DNA of 64,000 nucleotides, taken from contig BDSL01000149.1 in assembly GCA_003116995.1 (NCBI GenBank), positions 120,620 to 184,619 of the forward strand. Direction: 5' to 3'. The DNA comes from Yamagishiella unicocca (Eukaryota > Chlorophyta > Chlorophyceae > Chlamydomonadales > Volvocaceae). This document shows positions 28,810 through 38,214 of this stretch, one piece after another. A program made the translations under genes and the position numbers. The notes beneath the pieces are model-generated. The model was not told the DNA's origin. It did not search any database and saw only the letters and a list, made by a program, of their open reading frames with translations. How positions within the stretch are numbered: position 1 is the first letter of the stretch; the number at the start of each line of letters is the position of its first letter.

Positions 28810-28963
28810 TTTATTACTATAATGCGATCATTATGCTCACATTGAGTCAAACGGTATGAAGGTGTATGAAGGTCAGAATGGTGAAGAAATAATGAAATAG
28901 TAACAGTATCGCGTAGGATTACTATTAAAAATAAAAAAAAAGTTGGGTTACATAACCCAACAC

Positions 28964-29380
28964 CTAGTTTCCGCATAGGAAGCAAATCATGAACCCGGCC
29001 AACACAACCTGACCGACCCAAACCACACCATCGATGATGCACGCTCCAGCGTAGCAACCAATCACTAGCTTTTCCTTCTTCGACAGTTTCTCCTTTGCTG
29101 GTTTCACGGTCGGTGCCTCAGCCGGAGCCTTGGTCGGAGTCACGGAATGCTGTAGGTGTACAGCACCGTAACGTGGGTAAGGGTTAGCCTGGTGGGGGTT
29201 AGCCTGGTAAGGGTTAGCCTGGTGGGGGTTAGCCTGGTAGGGGTGAGCCTGGTAGTGTGCCTGGGGCGTCTGCTGCAGCGGCTGCTGCTGGTAGATGCCG
29301 TTGGTATACATACATGTGTTTGCGGGTGCGAATTGGTGTTGCTGATAATAGTACTGCGGCACCTGCTGGTTCCGTGACAT
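28964..29380 (-). CDS. Tail-anchored QYYYQQ protein, copy 1
   Basis: 138 residues. It starts with MSRNQQVPQYYYQQHQ, shared with the next gene, then has about six QANPH/QANPY repeats (29180-29255). A common block GAVHLQHSVTP and a KxxKEKLSKKEK basic stretch lead to a C-terminal hydrophobic segment with several cysteines (VIGCYAGACII...VLAGFMICFLCGN). The design, a disordered Q/Y-rich region plus a short Cys-rich tail anchor, recalls CYSTM-type membrane modules of eukaryotes. It is the downstream member of a tandem duplication. Confidence 0.75.
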   Translation of the reverse strand: MSRNQQVPQYYYQQHQFAPANTCMYTNGIYQQQPLQQTPQAHYQAHPYQANPHQANPYQANPHQANPYPRYGAVHLQHSVTPTKAPAEAPTVKPAKEKLSKKEKLVIGCYAGACIIDGVVWVGQVVLAGFMICFLCGN

Positions 29381-29789
29381 TTTTCAGAATTTAGACAAAA
29401 CGAGAATGTCAAACGCAATTGTAGCTGTTTTTACAGGGTGTCATGTTTCAAATTATTAACGAAGTGGTTGTCGTCATCGTGGTTGCTTGTGGGGCGTGCC
29501 TTCCTCCCTTCGTTGGAGGTTATTGGAGGTTAATGTGACCAGAATAATGACCAGAATAATGACCAGGATAATGACCAGAATAATGACCAGAAATCAGAAT
29601 GAAAAATAGTAACTGGATCGCGCCTACATCCACATCACCAACATCATCCTATAGCGTGGGGGTACTGCAATTACTACTAAACAAATAATAAAAATGTAAA
29701 GACAATAAAAAGACAATAAAAAGACAATAAAAAGACAATAAAAAAAAATCGGATTGTGCTGGGTATAAACCCAAACACCTAGTATCCGA
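29381..29789. other. Intergenic with duplicated promoter and repeats
   Basis: The first 95 bases (29381-29477) are nearly identical to those before the upstream copy (30114-30210), so the promoter was duplicated with the gene. Further on are about five AATAATGACCAG units (29540-29590) and four AAAAAGACAAT units (29700-29745). No gene. Confidence 0.8.
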
Positions 29790-30113
29790 TTAAGTAGCAC
29801 CGCATAAACACGGACAACAGCAAAGGAACGACGCAAGCCAGCAACCGACGAATACCTTGTCCTTCTTCGACATTTTCGCCTTTGTTGGTTTCACTGTCGG
29901 AGCCTCGACCGGAGTTACGGAATGCTGTAGGTGTACAGCACCGTGACGTGGGTAAGGGTTAGTCTGGTAGGGGTTGTGGTTGTTTGCGGCCGTCTGGTCC
30001 AGCGGCGGCTGCTGCTGGTAGATGCGGTTGGTATACACAATGGTATATGTGTTTGCGGGTGCCAACTGGTGTTGCTGATAATAGTACTGCGGCACCTGCT
30101 GGTTCCGTGACAT
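29790..30113 (-). CDS. Tail-anchored QYYYQQ protein, copy 2
   Basis: 107 residues, paralogue of the gene at 28964 with the same start, the same GAVHLQHSVTP block and the same basic stretch (KAKMSKKDK). It lacks most of the QANP repeats. Its C-terminal segment is shorter and very cysteine-rich (CWLASFLCCCPCLCG), which would suit palmitoylation or a CYSTM-like membrane insertion. The duplicate shares its upstream region with copy 1. Confidence 0.75.
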   Translation of the reverse strand: MSRNQQVPQYYYQQHQLAPANTYTIVYTNRIYQQQPPLDQTAANNHNPYQTNPYPRHGAVHLQHSVTPVEAPTVKPTKAKMSKKDKVFVGCWLASFLCCCPCLCGAT

Positions 30114-30210
30114 TTTTCAGAATTTAGACAAAATGAGAATGTCAAACGCAATTGTAGCTGTTTTTACAGGGTGTCATGTTTCAAATTATTAACGAAGTGG
30201 TTGTCATCAT

Positions 30211-30291
30211 CAGCGTTGTGCCCGTAAGAATATACCCTTAAATCACTTTGTAAAACAAACTTAAGGTTCAGTTAATACGGGCACAACGCTG
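30211..30291. mobile_element. Family-1 MITE, full copy, near-perfect TSD
   Basis: An 81-bp element with perfect ends CAGCGTTGTGCCCGTA / TACGGGCACAACGCTG. Flanks GTCATCAT (30203-30210) and GTCGTCAT (30292-30299) agree at seven of eight positions. The duplicated promoter of the paralogous gene shows the empty site GTCGTCAT at 29470-29477. Confidence 0.95.
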
Positions 30292-30309
30292 GTCGTCATG
30301 CAGCAGCAG

Positions 30310-30339
30310 CAGCGTCGTGCCCATAAATAATAATATACC
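30310..30339. mobile_element. Family-1 MITE, decayed left end
   Basis: CAGCGTCGTGCCCATAAATA followed by ATAATATACC matches the left end of the element with several substitutions. The rest is absent. Confidence 0.55.
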
Positions 30340-30363
30340 TATCCGAACCTCTCTATCTTACTT

Positions 30364-31584
30364 TTAAGGAAGCATATTTGAGATTTGGTCAATGTGGAAT
30401 AAGTCCTTCTCATCGGGCATCGGGGCCTCCTGATACAAAAGGTCAATCACATCCTTGACAGTAGGCTCATTTTGTGCTGTAGGTTTTGCCATACCACTAT
30501 TGTTTACCTTGCTTGGATTGATGGGGAACCTGGCGAGAAGGGTAGTCGCCAGGGCACCTTTACGCTGCCAGGCATGGGGGTCCCGCACAATCTCATCAAC
30601 GGCTGCAGGTGATGGCACATTGCCAAAAAGGCGAACAAATTCACGACAGATCAGCTCTTTCCGAACAAACTCGCGATACTGCTCAACACGGTGCCCCCCA
30701 AACACACCCTTCTGTATTATCTCATCACATACAGCAGCCTGGTGCTCGAGCGGACTGTTCTGTACTCCCGCATCGAACTGAAAGTACCCGCGCATGGACA
30801 TGATGCACCGTTCACGTTTTCGAGCGCTGCCCGTGTCATGGAAGTGCAGGAGACCCAGCTCGCTCGTCACAAATTCCTTGATCTGACGCTCGGCTCTAGG
30901 CTGAAGAAGAATATCACTTGTGTCACTGCTATTATTTCCAGCAGCAAGCATGCGCACGTGATGGTTGCCTTGTGAGATCGACAAAAAATCGGGACAAGGA
31001 CAGCGCAGTATGAGCTTGTCCCATCCCTGATTCACAAAGCTCAGGATTGATTTTACGGGGCGTTGATGCTTATAGTCCTTGTAGTCAGGACATGTAGCGA
31101 GGGGCACAGAAGCGAGCACGTGCTTGTAACGGATGATGTCAATGTCATCGGGTGCCGCACGCAGGGCCGCATGAAGTAAAGTACGTGATGACGCGATGAG
31201 GTCATCTCTTTGAATTGTCCTCGTCTCTTTCCTTGTCTCTGTCTCTGTCTCCAACAATGAAGTGATCAATGATGTGAAATACACAAACTCATCCGTATCT
31301 ACCGGAATTATGAAATCCGCAGTGTCCCTATGGCGCAAAATAGCATCCGTCATGATTTCTGACATCTTTGTCATGCCTTTTGACGTCTTCTCCAGTGTCA
31401 CACCCTTGGACACAAATTCATTGTAGATCTGCAACACACGGTCATCATCGCTATCATTGTCAATGACGACAATATTTTCGAAACCAACCAATGCACCATA
31501 GTATGTCAGAAAGTCCTCAATGAGATCGTACTCATTGCGTGACAAGACAATGACCTTGACTTTGCACTCACCATTGTTGGACAT
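30364..31584 (-). CDS. Glycosyltransferase (GT2/GT92-like)
   Basis: 406 residues. The N-terminus (VIVLSRNEYDLIEDFLTYYG, then NIVVIDNDSDDD) is a GT-A nucleotide-sugar binding start, and VDTDEFVYF near residue 115 supplies the DxD metal motif. This pattern is that of the GT2-like/GT92 family in which the enzyme acts on glycans or proteins. Later segments (CPCPDFLSISQGNHHV, LLHFHDTGSARKRERC) are also typical of that family. Giant viruses often carry their own glycosylation enzymes for virion proteins. Acceptor and sugar are unknown. Confidence 0.82.
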   Translation of the reverse strand: MSNNGECKVKVIVLSRNEYDLIEDFLTYYGALVGFENIVVIDNDSDDDRVLQIYNEFVSKGVTLEKTSKGMTKMSEIMTDAILRHRDTADFIIPVDTDEFVYFTSLITSLLETETETRKETRTIQRDDLIASSRTLLHAALRAAPDDIDIIRYKHVLASVPLATCPDYKDYKHQRPVKSILSFVNQGWDKLILRCPCPDFLSISQGNHHVRMLAAGNNSSDTSDILLQPRAERQIKEFVTSELGLLHFHDTGSARKRERCIMSMRGYFQFDAGVQNSPLEHQAAVCDEIIQKGVFGGHRVEQYREFVRKELICREFVRLFGNVPSPAAVDEIVRDPHAWQRKGALATTLLARFPINPSKVNNSGMAKPTAQNEPTVKDVIDLLYQEAPMPDEKDLFHIDQISNMLP

Positions 31585-31644
31585 GTTCTCTAATATATAT
31601 GTATTTAATGCGTGTTATATTATTATACTTTGCTTACGCAGAGA

Positions 31645-32121
31645 ATGTCTGGAGAAGAACAACCGAGTCCATTTGTTTCAAGAAAACATTCTTTTCTCAC
31701 ACCTCTAGATACGGGCCAACGATGCCACATGGTCGTCGACAACGGCACCATCAAAAGTACATACATCGGTCACGTGTATGTTGATGTTATGAATGTTGCC
31801 AAGGAAATGCGGAGTGCATCGGGTGTTATCAGCTAAATATGGGATCATCTTCTAGAAGAAGATGCCAAAAAAGGATTGGCGATTAGGAAGACGAGGACGA
31901 GTGTGTCAGTAATACAATCATTAATACAAATACAAAAACTAGGAGATGATGTTTCACGAGGCACGGTGTTTGTGTCCACCAAGACAGGGACTAGGCCTTT
32001 AAAAATGGAGGTTTTCATAATGCTAGTGCAGTACGTGCTATTTGCATTGATGCGATTAAGCGGACTCCAAGAGTTCAGATCCATTCAAGCTATGTTGGAC
32101 GCATACTCATCTTCAACATGA
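31645..32121 (+). pseudogene. Decayed relative of the kinesin N-terminal domain
   Basis: A plus-strand frame opens at ATG 31645 (in-frame ATG also at 31612), meets a TAA at 31834-31836, and continues in the same frame to a stop at 32119-32121. The second part contains KMEVFIMLVQYVLFAL and a short helix, matching the region KDIFIMLVQYVVFAIL in the N-terminal domain of the adjacent kinesin. A stop interrupting a homologous frame suggests decay. A 33-nt GT-AG stretch (31823-31855) would remove the stop but is shorter than the other introns here, so I do not favour it. Confidence 0.6.
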
Positions 32122-32198
32122 GTATATATTATGTGTTATATTATACTACTTGAGAACTCTGATGACGATGACATCTTATTGATATTTAATCGTTTGTT

Positions 32199-35100
32199 TT
32201 ATCGTTTCGTTTGTAAAGTCCCGAAGGGATTAATACTATCGGCGAACTCCATTGTCTTTTGCAATGCACTTGAAAACTGCTGATGAATTATATCATCGTC
32301 AGTCATCCCAAAGTCAAGACGGACATTGTTCAATAAGATAAACTTTGTACTATAATCACCCTTTGACAGAATCGGAATTAATCCAGTTTCTTTAGTCAGA
32401 GTTGTACCATATACTAAATGATTGCTATACGATCTTAAATCGTCGAGCGTTTTATTTATGTAAATGCCTTGGTTTCGTAAAGGACAATGTGTATTCATTA
32501 AAAACGTTACATAACGTTGAGCAAATGTTGTCAGATCGTTCTTATATTTTTCAATGTAATCTGTTATATTTCTCGGAATTTCTGGAGATTTAATGATATC
32601 TCGTAACCTATCATTGTTATTATTAAATTCTTTCGATATATTATTTTTGTTTTCATTGGTATAATTACGAATTTTCATCATTAATGGGTACAAATCTTTG
32701 ATCAACGATCTGATCGAACCGACTTGTAGTCGTGTGTTAGTGTCTCCTCCGGTGGTGTTGCCTTTATCATATGCTTTATCTGAAAGTCCTGAAAATGCGT
32801 TCCTGAAAACCATTTCTAGATTATAATCTGACTCATACCAATTCGTATTAAAGTTAAACAGCTGGGTTGTTTTATTTGGTTTTAACGCGTACTTACGTTT
32901 GGATTCAGAAAAACTTTTTTCGATCTTCCCATAAAATGAAGTAAGCTGATCATTATATTTAATATATGCTATTGCCAGCTTAGAATTTGTTCCATGGATC
33001 ATGCTGTTGTATATAACATTTTTCAGAGTTTCATCTGACATTAATGCCAATTCGTTCCACTTATCATAGCGCATATACTCAACAGGTGTTGTTATTTCCG
33101 TCCAGTTATCAGTTTGTTTCTTTAAGTCAGTCACATATCTTATACCTGCCTCATTAAGTAAGTATGCTAGATCGCCGAATTCAAATGTCGCTGTTACATT
33201 AAATTCTTTGGCAGTGTATTTCAATGTTTCAAAATAAGATGTCTGGATTTTTTCTACATCTTCGGATCCACCCATATCCATAATTGTTATCTTTCCCCAA
33301 TTATTCTCCATTCCTTTCTTCACTTGTACTTCTACAAACAAATGAGATCTGCTGCTCTCTTTATTATTTGGTGTACAGCGAATATGATATTTCTGTGGCA
33401 GCGTCGAATCAGTTTGAAAATTATTTTTCCTTTTCGTGTCTATTTTTTGAACTTGATCCTTGATTGTGGCAATAAGATTATCATTGGTAACATCCTGATC
33501 TTGTAAGTTAAATTCTTTAAATAATGTCACATCTTCAATTTTCGTTGTGACTGATTTGAGATAATTACCATTTAAGTCTTGAACGCATTTATTATCGGCA
33601 ATTTCTCCATATAAGTCGGAAAATGTAACGCTACATGTCATGGGTTGTCTTCCTGCTGCTGCTTCTTTTTTTAGTGCTTTAAACAAATTAACAAGAATGG
33701 ATTCATCAGATTGTATTAGTGTATAAGTCTTGCCCGATCCCGAAAACCCATATGATGAGTATATATAATGTTGCCCCTTGGTTTTACACAACAGCGCCAT
33801 GTCACTCGCAACATCAAGATCGGACGCATTTTGCATAATTTGATAAAAAGGCCCATGTGTGTTGTTCTTAAAAAATGCATTTGACAGCTTGAAGTTTCCC
33901 CTATAAAGTTTCTGAAAGTTGTATTCAGCTATACTATTATAATTCGTATTTTCGGGATAAAACAATCGGTTGTTTATGATTACACGGACTCTATGCAATG
34001 CATCGATACCCATCATGTATTCTATCATTTGGCTTAGGAGTTTTTCGGGATCGGGATACTCTCCATTTCCAAAATCAGATGGTAATTTCTCGGCTTGTGT
34101 GTCTAATCCCCCCTTCCCTAAGTTCTTAAAATGTGCTATTTGCTTATCCTTGTGTTCTTTTGTTGCTGTTGTTAATGTCTTCAACAATGTCTGAAATGAA
34201 TCATACTGGCTTCCTGGCTTCATGTCCTGACCCCCCACCATTTTGTAAAATTTGGGAACGAACTCGGATGCTTCTTTTGCTTTTTTGAGTTTATCGACTG
34301 CTTCATTTAAAGCAATTATATCTTCATCTGTATTTGGTGGACCAGTAAAGTTCCCAATATTTTGGGGCATCATAATGCCTACGGATTTTTTCAAAGATTC
34401 ATATTCTTTAAACGTCTGTTGAGCTCTATTTCTTCTCTCTTCTGCTTGTTGTTCTCTTAGTCGTGCTTGTTGTTCTGCTTCTCTTTGTTTTTTTTGTATT
34501 GCTTCCTGCAGTTTGTTGTTAATGACTCTAGTTTCCTGTTGTAACTTTTCAAGCGTACCCCTGAGTTTACCGAATTTTTCATTTAATCCTCTGACAATCT
34601 CAGCTCCTTTGTCTTCTTTTTCTTTCGCTTCTTTTGCAGCGTTTGCCGCTTGTTGTGTTTCCATTTGGGCCTCAGATTTTGAAACACCTAATTTAGTATA
34701 TTCGTTACTTGCGGCCATCTTTGCAGCTTCAGATGCAGCGACATTTTCATTTAAATCTGGAAGTTTTAATTTTAATATATCAATTCTGCCATTTATTGTA
34801 GTTATATTTTGATCCAATTCATTTATCTCAGCTGCTCTAGCGTTTTTCTCGCCTACTTTTTTAGAAAGGTCAGCATTCTCTTTTAGAATAGAATTCTGAA
34901 CAGCCTCCAAGGCGGCCTTTCCAGCCTCAATTGACGCTTGTAATTCATTGAGTCTTGCATTTGCTCCTGACTTCAAACCCTCTTTATCTGCCCCAGTAGA
35001 TCTTAACGCTTCCAGTGTCGATGTTTTGTTCTGCTGCTCCCCTTTTAATCTTTGCAGTTTCTCTTCCAGCTCTGTGACTTGCCTTTTAGCACTCTCGATG

Positions 35101-35963
35101 GCTGCGTTTAATTCTTTCTCCTTCTGTAAAACATCTTCCTTCGCAGCTTCAGCCCTTAGTTTCTTGCTATTGGCTTCTTTTTCGTTTTCCTTTAATGTGT
35201 TGACATCCGTGTTCATACGCCCTAGCTCACCCTGCTTCTTATCTAGTACTTCCTTTTGTTCTCTTAAAGTTTCTTGAGTTCCCGCAATTTCGGCCTCAAT
35301 TTTCGTTAGCTCTCCTTCCTGTCTATTCAACTCACCTTGTTTCAACTCCAACACATTCTTTTCAGACTCTGCGTTCCTAATACTTCCTTCGACATCTGCA
35401 AGTTCCCTATTTTTTTTGTTGATATCTCCTTCGATTTCTGCACGCTCTTTTTCACGTGGCTCAAGTAATTTTTGCTTCCACCTCTCAATATTCTGATCTA
35501 TATAATATGTTAATTGATCTGCATCGATATCTCCTGTAAATGCCATGTTTCCATATGGATCGGATGTCTGAAAGAATGTCAGAATGTCCTGTACATTGTT
35601 CTCATACTGATAGATCGTATTGTTGAGTATCGCAAATACTACATACTGGACTAGCATGATGAATATATCTTTCTTTAATTCCTCTGACTTTATGAACACA
35701 CTGGCAACAACCTTCTTCCCTTTCATGAGTATGCGCTTGCCCCCCTCATCTCTTGACGAAACATGATGATAAGCATTGTCAAGCAACATTTTGACAGTGT
35801 ACGTTATCACAGTAGCGACATTCAAAGGGACCAAGGCTTCGTTTTCATCCTTCAAAGGAAATGATATCCTACCGGCTTTTACCAATTCACTTCTCACATT
35901 TGGAGATGCATCACCCTGTAGTCCAACAATGACTTGATATTGGCGTTCCAGGGGGTCCGACAT
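32199..35963 (-). CDS. Kinesin-like motor protein with C-terminal motor
   Basis: 1254 residues. Residues 1-150 are a helical domain shared with neighbours. About 160-540 is a long coiled coil with a basic QREAEQQARLREQQ stretch. The motor lies at about 655-1010: it begins RVRVIINNRLFY, has the P-loop GFSGSGKTYT (near 740; the usual form is GQTGSGKT), switch I NKESSRSH (near 866) and switch II DMGGSE (near 896; usually DLAGSE). The last 240 residues are helical and unfamiliar. Kinesins use ATP to move along microtubules. A C-terminal motor recalls kinesin-14 layout, though the extra C-terminal region differs. The gene is AT-rich compared with most of the window. It may move virions or factories. 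Confidence 0.9.
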   Translation of the reverse strand: MSDPLERQYQVIVGLQGDASPNVRSELVKAGRISFPLKDENEALVPLNVATVITYTVKMLLDNAYHHVSSRDEGGKRILMKGKKVVASVFIKSEELKKDIFIMLVQYVVFAILNNTIYQYENNVQDILTFFQTSDPYGNMAFTGDIDADQLTYYIDQNIERWKQKLLEPREKERAEIEGDINKKNRELADVEGSIRNAESEKNVLELKQGELNRQEGELTKIEAEIAGTQETLREQKEVLDKKQGELGRMNTDVNTLKENEKEANSKKLRAEAAKEDVLQKEKELNAAIESAKRQVTELEEKLQRLKGEQQNKTSTLEALRSTGADKEGLKSGANARLNELQASIEAGKAALEAVQNSILKENADLSKKVGEKNARAAEINELDQNITTINGRIDILKLKLPDLNENVAASEAAKMAASNEYTKLGVSKSEAQMETQQAANAAKEAKEKEDKGAEIVRGLNEKFGKLRGTLEKLQQETRVINNKLQEAIQKKQREAEQQARLREQQAEERRNRAQQTFKEYESLKKSVGIMMPQNIGNFTGPPNTDEDIIALNEAVDKLKKAKEASEFVPKFYKMVGGQDMKPGSQYDSFQTLLKTLTTATKEHKDKQIAHFKNLGKGGLDTQAEKLPSDFGNGEYPDPEKLLSQMIEYMMGIDALHRVRVIINNRLFYPENTNYNSIAEYNFQKLYRGNFKLSNAFFKNNTHGPFYQIMQNASDLDVASDMALLCKTKGQHYIYSSYGFSGSGKTYTLIQSDESILVNLFKALKKEAAAGRQPMTCSVTFSDLYGEIADNKCVQDLNGNYLKSVTTKIEDVTLFKEFNLQDQDVTNDNLIATIKDQVQKIDTKRKNNFQTDSTLPQKYHIRCTPNNKESSRSHLFVEVQVKKGMENNWGKITIMDMGGSEDVEKIQTSYFETLKYTAKEFNVTATFEFGDLAYLLNEAGIRYVTDLKKQTDNWTEITTPVEYMRYDKWNELALMSDETLKNVIYNSMIHGTNSKLAIAYIKYNDQLTSFYGKIEKSFSESKRKYALKPNKTTQLFNFNTNWYESDYNLEMVFRNAFSGLSDKAYDKGNTTGGDTNTRLQVGSIRSLIKDLYPLMMKIRNYTNENKNNISKEFNNNNDRLRDIIKSPEIPRNITDYIEKYKNDLTTFAQRYVTFLMNTHCPLRNQGIYINKTLDDLRSYSNHLVYGTTLTKETGLIPILSKGDYSTKFILLNNVRLDFGMTDDDIIHQQFSSALQKTMEFADSINPFGTLQTKR

Positions 35964-36130
35964 ATATATATCTTAAGTGATTAGCGTGTTTATTATTATA
36001 GTATTAACACAACGAAATTATTGTGTATATATTAGCATTGCACGATTATATTTTTTGTCTTTGTCTTTGTCTAATTATTTAGACTAATTACCTTTCTTGT
36101 TTTCTTATAAATAGCGACATTATCACGATC

Positions 36131-37585
36131 ATGAGTGGTATAATAAAACAAAGATACACGAGCAAAGAATTATGCAAAAATTTGCTTGGTAGCGTAATTA
36201 AGGTATTCAATGAGAAGATTCTTAGTAATGACAATATATTATCTCTAACAACCACCAATATCACATGTGAAGAACTAAATAATATACCAACGCTTGTCTT
36301 TGCACATTATTTGATTGGTCAGATTTGGATAAAGACGAAGACAACCATGAGTGCTGATGACAAGAAAAAGTTGATCAGCAGCATTCAAAGCAAGTATGAG
36401 AGCCTGCTATATCCTTTCAAAGGTCGTTCTACAAAAATGATTGCGGTAATTAACGAACTAAGCAATGCTTTTCAAAGTAGCGAAACCTATAAAGAACTTC
36501 AAACTAAAGTGCCACCGGTCTTAAATGGTCTGCGGGAAAAGCAAAGCATAAATGAAACATTTAAGAACCTGTACAACGAGCTTGACCGACAATTACAAGA
36601 TTTTATTAGTAAATATGATATTCATATTGAGTCAAAAAAGAAAACAAGTGGCGATCTTGATCAGAAAATTCAGGCTGGACAAGGAAAGTTAGACAAAGTC
36701 AATTCAGATGCGAGTGCTGTAAAGGCAGAAATAGGTGATTTAAGTCCTGAACGTATTCAACGTTTAACTGAAGAAGTTGCCTCAAAAAATGCAAGTTTGA
36801 CAAGCCTAAAAGCAGAGTTAGGTACTGTCGCATCAAATATTAACACAGCAAATTTTGAATTGGCGAATCAAACAAGCGCTAAAGATGGGCTCACCGTAGC
36901 TATAGGTAAATTAACTAGTGAAACAGAAGCTATTAATAGGAAGATAGAGGAGATATCTGGTAGGATTACAGCTGCTGAAACTGAACACAGTACACTTATC
37001 GCAAAGATTGCAGAACTGACAGCTCAAATAGAGAGTCTGGAAAAAACAATTAATAGCAAGGAGAAGGAAATACAGGAGTTGAATGAATCTCTATCTGCGG
37101 GCGACGCTGAATTAGTTGAAATCAATAAAAGGATTACAAAAGCTGATGAAAGTCTTGAAAATACCATAAAAGAAAAAGAACATAAGCAACGTGAATTGGC
37201 TTCCATTACTGCTAATATCTCACAATTGCAACAAGACCAAGCACAACAAGAACAAGTTAAGGCTAAAAAGGGAGGTGAAATCAATAAGCTTAATGAAACG
37301 GAAAATAGTATAAAGACCGAGATAGGTAAATTGACAACGACGATAGCAAGTAATGGTAAAGAGACGGCTGAAATCAGGGGGAACATTCAACAAATTAAAG
37401 AACAGACCGCTGCATTGAATGCAGAAACTGCCCGGTCAAAGCAGGAGACAGAAGCATCTGCGATGAAAACTAACAACTTGACAAAAGAGGCGGAACAACT
37501 CAACACTGAATGTACAAACTTTGAGTCACAAATAAGGAAGTTGGAAGAAGGAATACGGAACGGAAATGAAACATTAAGGAGATGA
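36131..37585 (+). CDS. Coiled-coil protein, likely partner of the kinesin
   Basis: 484 residues from ATG 36131. Residues about 1-110 form a helical domain (PTLVFAHYLIGQIWIK; IQSKYESLLYPF) resembling that of the kinesin and of the two decayed frames. From about 165 to the end is an almost continuous coiled coil with heptads of L/I/A and charged residues (IDLKIAQ-type spacing), ending in IRNGNETLRR. It is transcribed divergently from the kinesin across 167 bases, so the two may be co-regulated. I infer a motor-adaptor or heteromeric partner role; there is no catalytic motif. Confidence 0.8.
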   Translation: MSGIIKQRYTSKELCKNLLGSVIKVFNEKILSNDNILSLTTTNITCEELNNIPTLVFAHYLIGQIWIKTKTTMSADDKKKLISSIQSKYESLLYPFKGRSTKMIAVINELSNAFQSSETYKELQTKVPPVLNGLREKQSINETFKNLYNELDRQLQDFISKYDIHIESKKKTSGDLDQKIQAGQGKLDKVNSDASAVKAEIGDLSPERIQRLTEEVASKNASLTSLKAELGTVASNINTANFELANQTSAKDGLTVAIGKLTSETEAINRKIEEISGRITAAETEHSTLIAKIAELTAQIESLEKTINSKEKEIQELNESLSAGDAELVEINKRITKADESLENTIKEKEHKQRELASITANISQLQQDQAQQEQVKAKKGGEINKLNETENSIKTEIGKLTTTIASNGKETAEIRGNIQQIKEQTAALNAETARSKQETEASAMKTNNLTKEAEQLNTECTNFESQIRKLEEGIRNGNETLRR

Positions 37586-37641
37586 AATATATGAGATGAA
37601 GATAGTCTGATTTGAATCAATCAATCCTGTTTAATAACACA

Positions 37642-38072
37642 ATGAAATCCGAAAACTGCACCAACCCAAAGATATGTGGACAGTTAATTCCAAGCATTAG
37701 GGCGAAACTAATATATCCAATTTGCCGCCAAATTTTGACCACTCGCAATTGGCAAATATCGGAGCCTGTGATCTACACATGAGGCAGGAGCACTTGTATG
37801 ACAAGCCATTGCTTCTTTATGCACATTTCCTGCTTGGACAGGCATGGTTGATGAAGATGAACAATGCAGGTCAACTAAGTTTGAATAGACTCAAATCCAT
37901 GCTTGACGCATTTTACATAGCATTGTATGATCCGTATGATGATCATCATAGCAGCATTGTCCATCTTCGACGTCAGACTGTTTATGGTTATGGATTAGCT
38001 AATAATCAAAATAATAATATTGCCATCGAGGCACCCATACAACATCCTGCCCCATTACAGCCGGTGCATTAG
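37642..38072 (+). pseudogene. Decayed copy of the coiled-coil protein's N-terminal domain
   Basis: A frame opens at ATG 37642 and reads in one phase to about 37740, where homology jumps to another phase ending at 38072 (PLLLYAHFLLGQAWLM; SMLDAFYIALYDPY). Those segments match FAHYLIGQIWIK and SKYESLLYPF of the protein at 36131. No ATG opens the second phase, so a single frameshift has broken a former gene. The coiled-coil part is absent. Confidence 0.65.
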
Positions 38073-38214
38073 GAACAAATTCAGGGTCAACAAATCAAAC
38101 CATGAATCAAACCATGAAAAACAAGAACATGAACTACACAAACTACACAAACTACACAAACTACACAAACTACAATAACTACAAAAACTACACAAACTAC
38201 AATAACTACAATAA
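38073..38214. repeat. Tandem AACTACACA array
   Basis: From about 38127 there are roughly ten 9-mers of the type AACTACACA / AACTACAAT between the decayed frame and the capping enzyme stop. The open plus-strand frame here (N-Y-T repeats) is a by-product of the repeat. Confidence 0.85.

Noticed and set aside
31823..31855. 33-nt intron removing the stop in the kinesin-related frame
   Set aside because: Much shorter than the other introns here (65-183 nt) and lacks a pyrimidine tract; a nonsense change is simpler.
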